Origin: Desulfobacterales bacterium
GTDB lineage: Bacteria; Desulfobacterota; Desulfobacteria; Desulfobacterales; RPRI01
Assembly: GCA_020052975.1 (NCBI GenBank)
Contig: JAGVOC010000205.1
Coordinates: 1 to 10,797 of the forward strand
Length of the DNA: 10,797 bases
Reading direction: 5' to 3'
The notes beneath the pieces are model-generated. The model did no database searches. It was not told the DNA's origin and saw only the letters and a list, made by a program, of their open reading frames with translations. Below are positions 6,962 through 10,797 of this stretch, one piece after another. The position numbers and the translations under genes were made by a program. Each line of letters begins with the position of its first letter. The first letter of the stretch is position 1.

Positions 6962-7423
6962 TTACCTTCGTGCTTTTCCACTGATATGACTAATTTCAAT
7001 TTTTATGATTTTTGTGGATTTATCTTTAAGCTCGATGTACTGCTTCCCCTCTTTGATAAAATCCGGACTATATTTCTCCAAAAGCCACATTAACGCATTG
7101 TATCGCTCATTTCCGTAGACCTCGGATGCAAGACCAAAGGCTATGGCACTTTCATATTCAGTGGCAAATTTGTCCTGCAAAATCTTCGTCTTTCCTACCA
7201 CGCAAAAAGAAACCCTTGGATTGTTAGTGATATTGTCGAGTTTTTGTCCGATCAGGGCGCAATGGAAATAGATACAGCTGTTTCTGTACACGTAACTCAA
7301 CGGAACGCCATAGGGCTGGCCCTCTTTGTCGACGGTCGACAAAACTCCGTATTCAGCAGAGTCAAGAATCTTAATGGCTTCTTGTATGCTGATTTCACGG
7401 TCTTTTCTTCGGATATTTTTCAT
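6962..7423 (-). CDS. Nim-like pyridoxamine 5'-phosphate oxidase-family flavoprotein
   Basis: This 153-residue protein fits the split-barrel FMN-binding family that includes NimA-type nitroimidazole reductases. Visible family features are YGVLSTVDKEGQPYGVPLSY (about 25-44), IYFHCALIGQKLDNI (51-65, with the conserved His54), VSFCVVG (71-77), KFATEYESAIAFG (about 86-98) and a C-terminal SGKARR. The family binds flavin in the cytoplasm and reduces small substrates. The true substrate here cannot be read from sequence, and drug resistance should not be assumed. It has its own TGGTATAAT -10 about 25 bases upstream and a weak AAGAAG ribosome site. It lies downstream of the methyltransferase gene, but the 195-bp gap with its own promoter argues against one operon. 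Confidence 0.85.
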   Translation of the reverse strand: MKNIRRKDREISIQEAIKILDSAEYGVLSTVDKEGQPYGVPLSYVYRNSCIYFHCALIGQKLDNITNNPRVSFCVVGKTKILQDKFATEYESAIAFGLASEVYGNERYNALMWLLEKYSPDFIKEGKQYIELKDKSTKIIKIEISHISGKARR

Positions 7424-7447
7424 ACGACTTCTTTATACCTATCAATC

Positions 7448-7456
7448 ATTATACCA
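7448..7456 (-). promoter_or_regulatory. Extended -10 promoter for the flavoprotein gene
   Basis: On the minus strand TGGTATAAT lies about 25 bases before ATG 7423, predicting a leader of under 20 bases. No convincing -35 is seen. Confidence 0.45.
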
Positions 7457-7495
7457 ACTTGGCATATTATAGGAACTTTGTCTATATCGATTTAC

Positions 7496-7573
7496 GAGAG
7501 TATTAAACATCCTTCATCACGCTTCGTTCCGCGCGTCTTTCAGGAAGAATTAAAAGTGCGGACAAATACTCTC
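7496..7573. repeat. Nested inverted repeats between methyltransferase and flavoprotein genes
   Basis: GAGAGTATT (7496-7504) and AATACTCTC (7565-7573) are perfect 9-bp complements 60 bases apart. Inside them TCCGC (7528-7532) pairs with GCGGA (7558-7562). This could be a structured RNA or a small inverted-repeat element. With such a long loop it could also be chance. Confidence 0.3.
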
Positions 7574-7618
7574 TTTCTTCTTTCTATTTATGTTTTTGCA
7601 CTTGATGTGAATACCTCT

Positions 7619-8359
7619 TTAACTCTTTTGCATAACAAAAAAGACTGAGCCATACCATTGATAGTATTTTTTGTACATATCTATTTCTCGTTGTTCATTG
7701 TCCAATACAGCGAGAGCTTCAGGGTCATCGATATATTTCCCCCTTAGATTGTTGATTCGTTCTTCCAAAGGGTTGTAATACTCAATCCACCAGGCATCCT
7801 CAGGTAAGGTGAACTGTCCGAGAAGGGTATATCCATAATTCAAGATAAGTTCCACGTTCTCTGCAACAGTTTTTATCTCAGGGTAAAACTCTTTCCAATA
7901 TTCATAGATTTCTGGAGGGGGGTCTGAACGTAACCACGTCATCTCATGTACAACTAAAAATCCTTTGGGTTTTATCAAACGACGCCATCCGGTTAAACCT
8001 CGTTCAAAGCCCATTATATAAATAGATCCCTCAGCCCAAATGATATCAAAGCTCTCATCCGGGAACTTCATATCAAACAATGAACAGTTTATAGCGTGAA
8101 CACGGTCTAAAAGACCCGCTTCTTTTATCTTATTTGTGAGTTGATCCAAATATGGTTGATGGATATCTATCCCTATCACTTCCCCTTGGGTCAATCGTGC
8201 AAGTTCCATTGTTTGCCCTCCTGGACCACAACCGATATCAAGAATGCGAGGTTTATCCATGTCAGGAAGCATATAAAACGCTTGTCTGGTATATTGGTTC
8301 CTCCCGGGACCTTCTCTCGGAAGATTATGATGCATCTCAAAGAAAATATCTGTAGTCAT
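7619..8359 (-). CDS. Class I SAM-dependent methyltransferase
   Basis: This 246-residue enzyme should move a methyl group from S-adenosylmethionine to a small molecule. The Rossmann core is clear: motif I ILDIGCGPGGQT (39-50), the acidic residue closing strand 2 in GIDIHQPYL (D65), and FDIIWAEGSIYIMG (about 104-117) at strand 4. RRLIKPKGFLVVHEMTW follows. The C-terminal third (PEDAWWIEYYNPLEERI, then DNEQREIDMYKKY) resembles the cap of ubiE-like small-molecule methyltransferases and probably shapes the substrate site. The substrate is not readable. The start ATG 8359 has GGAAAA a few bases upstream. It is divergent from the FRG gene and shares a 160-bp promoter region with it. Confidence 0.88.
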   Translation of the reverse strand: MTTDIFFEMHHNLPREGPGRNQYTRQAFYMLPDMDKPRILDIGCGPGGQTMELARLTQGEVIGIDIHQPYLDQLTNKIKEAGLLDRVHAINCSLFDMKFPDESFDIIWAEGSIYIMGFERGLTGWRRLIKPKGFLVVHEMTWLRSDPPPEIYEYWKEFYPEIKTVAENVELILNYGYTLLGQFTLPEDAWWIEYYNPLEERINNLRGKYIDDPEALAVLDNEQREIDMYKKYYQWYGSVFFVMQKS

Positions 8360-8399
8360 GATAATTTTCCAACAATTATTTCAGGATATAATCTACCAA

Positions 8400-8405
8400 A
8401 TTATA
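8400..8405 (-). promoter_or_regulatory. -10 box for the methyltransferase gene
   Basis: On the minus strand TATAAT lies about 40 bases before ATG 8359. The -35 region is poor. Confidence 0.35.
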
Positions 8406-8469
8406 CTAATTTATGTTTGTGAATATTTCAGGTAGAAGCAGCCCAGACCCCTTTTTCCTAAATCCTCAT

Positions 8470-8498
8470 TTGAAATGTGCTTTTATAAATGCTATATT
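8470..8498 (+). promoter_or_regulatory. Sigma-70-type promoter for the FRG gene
   Basis: TTGAAA (8470-8475), a 17-base spacer and TATATT (8493-8498), preceded by TGC, make the best promoter in the window. Transcription should start near 8505. That is downstream of ATG 8489, so it supports the later GTG start. Confidence 0.6.
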
Positions 8499-8509
8499 TT
8501 TGTCATATT

Positions 8510-8515
8510 AAGGAG
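8510..8515 (+). promoter_or_regulatory. Ribosome binding site that fixes the FRG start
   Basis: AAGGAG lies six bases before GTG 8522. The longer frame beginning at ATG 8489 would place this site inside the gene and has no ribosome site of its own. Confidence 0.75.
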
Positions 8516-8521
8516 ACTTGT

Positions 8522-9313
8522 GTGATATCTCGACCAATTAATGATTTAACAGAATATTTGGAACTCCTGCGCAAATACGAAAAAAAATCTGTCATATTTC
8601 GAGGTGCAGATCATCCATATAAAAATTTGCCTACAATTGTCCGCTCTTTTTGTAGTTGCAACCTTATCAACCATGGCTGTGGAGACTTGGAGAAATATGA
8701 CGAATGGTATGAAGCATGGAATAAGTCGATGAAGAAAAATACTCAACTACAAGATAAATTTGAGATTTATGAATACACATTGTTCCACAGCTTTAAAAGA
8801 CAAGCAAGTGTTTATGCCAGACATATCTCTGGAAATAATGATTGGGAGTGGTTGGCCTTCGCTCAACATTATGGACTACCCACGCGGTTACTGGACTGGA
8901 CTAAAAATCCTTTGGCTGCATTATATTTTGCAGTTCAGGATACAAAAAATAACGATATCGAGAGTTTCGTGAATATTCTTGAGTTCGGCCCACTAAAAAA
9001 GGGGCATGAGAATATGATAGACATTAATAATCCTCCGTCAAGGAGCCCTCTTGAATATAAAGGAAATCTCAACCGGTATATTCCAAGCATTATCGATGCT
9101 CGCATGAGTTCACAACAAAGCGTCTTCACTATACAGGAAGATCCATTTCAGCCAAATGAAAAAAAAGATAAAATTATTGTCAATAAAACCAAGAAAGAAA
9201 ACCTGCGGAAGCAACTCCAACGGCTTGGCGTTAATCAAGCCTCATTATTTCCGGACCTATCGGGCTTAGCAGAGAACCTTGAATGGGTTTGGGAGCATTA
9301 TAAAGGTGCTTAA
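8522..9313 (+). CDS. FRG-domain protein
   Basis: This 263-residue protein carries the FRG domain. The naming motif is at 26-28 (VIFRGADHPYKNLPTIVRS). The central signature WLAFAQHYGLPTRLLDWT is at 110-127, followed by NPLAALYFAV. Then come SSQQSVFTI (about 196-204) and LGVNQASLFPDLSGLAENL (235-253). The domain is widespread in bacteria, often in mobile or defence-rich regions. To my knowledge its activity is not firmly established, so I do not assign one. The start is GTG 8522, set by the ribosome site and promoter; the ATG at 8489 lies within the promoter. The gene has no obvious partner gene. Its stop codon overlaps the end of an antisense fragment at 9310-9435. Composition is AT-rich like the rest of the middle region, suggesting acquisition. 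Confidence 0.85.
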   Translation: MISRPINDLTEYLELLRKYEKKSVIFRGADHPYKNLPTIVRSFCSCNLINHGCGDLEKYDEWYEAWNKSMKKNTQLQDKFEIYEYTLFHSFKRQASVYARHISGNNDWEWLAFAQHYGLPTRLLDWTKNPLAALYFAVQDTKNNDIESFVNILEFGPLKKGHENMIDINNPPSRSPLEYKGNLNRYIPSIIDARMSSQQSVFTIQEDPFQPNEKKDKIIVNKTKKENLRKQLQRLGVNQASLFPDLSGLAENLEWVWEHYKGA

Positions 9314-9435
9314 TTAGCGTTCTTCGGATTCGGTCTTAAATAGCCACGATATATCCAGCGCAGTTCAGTTTGTAACAAACGTTCTGTATAGCTTTGTGAC
9401 TGCGCCCATTTATTCCTAAAGAAACAAATACCGGC
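9310..9435 (-). pseudogene. Coding-like fragment, convergent with the FRG gene
   Basis: The minus strand is open for 41 codons after an in-frame TAG (9436-9438) and encodes a coding-like run (FRNKWAQSQSYTERLL, then RWIYRGYLRPNPKN). It has no start codon of its own. Reading through the TAG gives a further short open stretch, as expected of a decayed gene end. I do not recognise it. It may be the tail of a gene cut off when the FRG region arrived. Confidence 0.28.
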
Positions 9436-9438
9436 CTA

Positions 9439-9574
9439 CAATGGGGAGCTATTTATTTCGATTTGAAAGACCCTCCATACAATAATCACGGCATACTTAG
9501 TCCCTGATGTACTCTTCAAAGATTTTGATTATTCGCCAGGTGAGTATAAGCAGGTGATAGAAATGACGCGAAGG
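9439..9574. other. Intergenic stretch with short coding-like plus-strand pieces
   Basis: Two overlapping plus-strand pieces look coding-like. One reads GLQWGAIYFDLKDPP and ends at TGA 9507-9509. The other is one base out of frame, reads PDVLFKDFDYSPGEYKQV and ends at the TGA that opens repeat copy B. Together they suggest a frameshifted gene remnant. No start codon or ribosome site is visible. Confidence 0.25.
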
Positions 9575-9634
9575 TGAATATATTTTATCATTCAACCTCT
9601 ATTTTGTTGATTTGTTTTCCTCTATTCGCCAACA
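9575..9634 (+). repeat. 60-bp direct repeat, copy B
   Basis: This is the partner of 355-414 (52 of 60 positions equal). It ends 14 bases before the start codon of the RNase HI/GIY-YIG gene, so it occupies that gene's promoter or leader region. Matching stops sharply after 9640. Confidence 0.85.
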
Positions 9635-9648
9635 AATTCTTTTAATCA

Positions 9649-10536
9649 ATGGCGGCTGCATTCTGTAACTCTGCTGTAAAGTCGATGCCGGCTCGATGTA
9701 AGATAGAGAATGCATACCGTATTATTGCTCAGGAGTTTGATGTCGTGAAAGCACTCGCAAAGGATTTTGCCCTTTTCACCGATGTAAGTGTAAGTCCCAA
9801 CCACAAGCTCGGTGTAGGCGCCTATGTCATGGTCCCTGCTTCATTTCTGGAGGCCTCTTCCGGAGTTATTGGAAGACCCAAAATAATTGGGCGATTAAAG
9901 GTGCGGAGATTCGAAGGCACTTCATCGACAAGGCTCGAACTTCAGACCGTTTTATGGGCGCTCACAGAGAATCGGCAGGGACCACAGGGAAGCCTAACAA
10001 TATATTCCGATTCTCAGTGCATTTCAGGCCTTCTTAAGAGGAAACCCCGCTTGCTGGCAGGAGGATTCCTTTCAAAAAAGACAAACCGGCAGTTAGGAAA
10101 CGCTTCTCTTTATCGCGCATTTTACGAATTACACGACGAATTCGGCTTTCACGTGGTGAAGGTGGCCGGACATTCCAAATCCCGTTTTCACGACACCGCT
10201 CAACGCATTTTCTCATTTGTGGATAAGGAAGCAAGGAAAGCTTTGAAAATTTGGACAAATGAGTTAGAGGAAGAACAGCGTGAGACGAATAGCGGACCTT
10301 GGTGCGTCTATGTGCTCAGGTGCCGCAACAATTCTTTCTATATCGGGATGACAAATAATCTTGAGAAAAGAATTGAAAAGCATAAGCTCGGTATCGGCAG
10401 CAAATTCGTAAGATCGTGGAGGCCGTTTGAGCTGGTCAAAACAATACCATGCAAGAATGCGGGAGAAGGGAGAAGGCTCGAGTACGATTTAAAAAGACTC
10501 ACAAGAAAGAAGAAAATCGAAGTTCTTGAGCTTTGA
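9649..10536 (+). CDS. RNase HI-like domain fused to a GIY-YIG endonuclease domain
   Basis: This 295-residue protein has two nuclease domains. Residues 40-200 are RNase H-like: the four acidic catalytic positions appear as FTDVS (D45), RLELQ (E97), YSDSQ (D121) and FVDKEARKA (D192), with the histidine of VAGHS near 175. Such enzymes cut the RNA strand of RNA:DNA hybrids. Residues 218-290 are a GIY-YIG domain of the short UvrC/YhbQ type: CVYVLRC (219-225), YIG (231-233), NNLEKRIEKH (236-245) and the catalytic glutamate in RRLEYDLKRL (E278). These hydrolyse DNA. A charged linker (about 200-217) joins them. Both catalytic sets look complete. The ribosome site before ATG 9649 is weak, and ATG 9685 (residue 13) is an alternative start. 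The GC content is higher than in the island genes, so it probably belongs to the host backbone. Function may be hybrid or branched nucleic-acid repair (inference). Confidence 0.85.
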   Translation: MAAAFCNSAVKSMPARCKIENAYRIIAQEFDVVKALAKDFALFTDVSVSPNHKLGVGAYVMVPASFLEASSGVIGRPKIIGRLKVRRFEGTSSTRLELQTVLWALTENRQGPQGSLTIYSDSQCISGLLKRKPRLLAGGFLSKKTNRQLGNASLYRAFYELHDEFGFHVVKVAGHSKSRFHDTAQRIFSFVDKEARKALKIWTNELEEEQRETNSGPWCVYVLRCRNNSFYIGMTNNLEKRIEKHKLGIGSKFVRSWRPFELVKTIPCKNAGEGRRLEYDLKRLTRKKKIEVLEL

Positions 10537-10615
10537 ATGAATCGGTAAAATAAAAACTTCCCACCTCAACGACAGACAATGAGAATTTAATTCCACTGAA
10601 TGTTAAGCTAAAAAC

Positions 10616-10797
10616 GTGGCATTAATGAGTCTGCAAGAGGTGAGGATCGCCTTCGGCGGCCCCGAGCTTCTCGACGGGGTTACCCTCCAGCTCGAGCGGG
10701 GGGAACGGGTCTGCCTTGTCGGCAGAAACGGGGTGGGCAAATCCACCATTATAAAGATCATGGCCGGCGAACTCACCCCTGACTCAGGCGAGATCAT
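10616..10797 (+). CDS. ABC-F family ATPase, N-terminal part (runs off the right edge)
   Basis: The first 60 residues are the start of a first ABC cassette: SLQEVRIAFGGPELLDGV, then ERGERVCLVGRNGVGKST with the Walker A motif, then KIMAGELTPDSGEI. The AFGGPELLDGV opening is typical of ABC-F (Uup-like) soluble ATPases, which act on ribosomes instead of transporting. A second cassette would lie beyond the edge. The start is uncertain: GTG 10616 gives an MALMSLQ-type N-terminus common in this family, and ATG 10625 is the alternative. Neither has a strong ribosome site. It lies 79 bp after the RNase HI/GIY-YIG gene on the same strand and may be co-transcribed. It is clearly GC-rich, unlike the middle of the window. 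Confidence 0.85.
   Translation, partial: MALMSLQEVRIAFGGPELLDGVTLQLERGERVCLVGRNGVGKSTIIKIMAGELTPDSGEI

Noticed and set aside
6940..7551. TCAGGAAGAAT occurring on both sides of the flavoprotein gene as possible insertion repeats
   Set aside because: An 11-base match is expected by chance several times in 10 kb, and the surrounding bases do not match.
8489..8521. ATG 8489 as the start of the FRG gene
   Set aside because: It overlaps the -10 box, lies before the predicted transcript start, and has no ribosome site, whereas AAGGAG precedes GTG 8522.

Overview
This is a bacterial accessory region that lies between two more ordinary chromosomal edges. The left edge (about 1-350) and the right edge (about 9650-10797) are GC-richer and carry housekeeping-like genes. 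These are a YkgJ-type cysteine-cluster protein running off the left end, an RNase HI/GIY-YIG fusion protein, and an ABC-F ATPase running off the right end. The middle, especially about 4300-9300, is visibly AT-rich. It holds a loose collection of small, mostly singly transcribed accessory genes. The gene set fits a Gram-negative, anaerobe-like lineage such as Desulfobacterota or Nitrospirota (a lipoprotein with a lipobox, a PilZ domain, a Nim-like flavoprotein). That placement is an inference from gene style, not a measured result.

Layout from left to right. A partial YkgJ-like gene (minus strand) is followed by the first copy of a 60-bp repeat (355-414). Next comes a complete group II intron on the minus strand (about 641-2591) encoding a reverse transcriptase/maturase without an HNH domain. 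Then, all on the minus strand, come a lipoprotein built from seven propeller-like repeats, a free-standing LAGLIDADG endonuclease with a zinc ribbon at each end, and a small three-helix membrane protein. A PilZ gene (plus), a Nim/PNPOx-like flavoprotein (minus), a SAM methyltransferase (minus) and an FRG-domain protein (plus) follow. The second copy of the 60-bp repeat (9575-9634) precedes the RNase HI/GIY-YIG fusion gene (plus) and the start of an ABC-F gene (plus).

No long operon is visible. Most genes have their own AT-rich upstream region, several with a TGNTATAAT-type extended -10, and strands alternate. The region therefore reads as a landing zone for mobile or selfish elements (intron, homing endonuclease) and single cargo genes, not one pathway. 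The most informative signals are four. The first is the 60-bp direct repeat bracketing about 9.2 kb. The second is the RNase HI/GIY-YIG fusion. The third is the duplicated zinc ribbon in the homing endonuclease. The fourth is that removing the group II intron joins its flanks into a 90-codon reading frame on the opposite strand. I found no tRNA, rRNA, CRISPR array or integrase gene.
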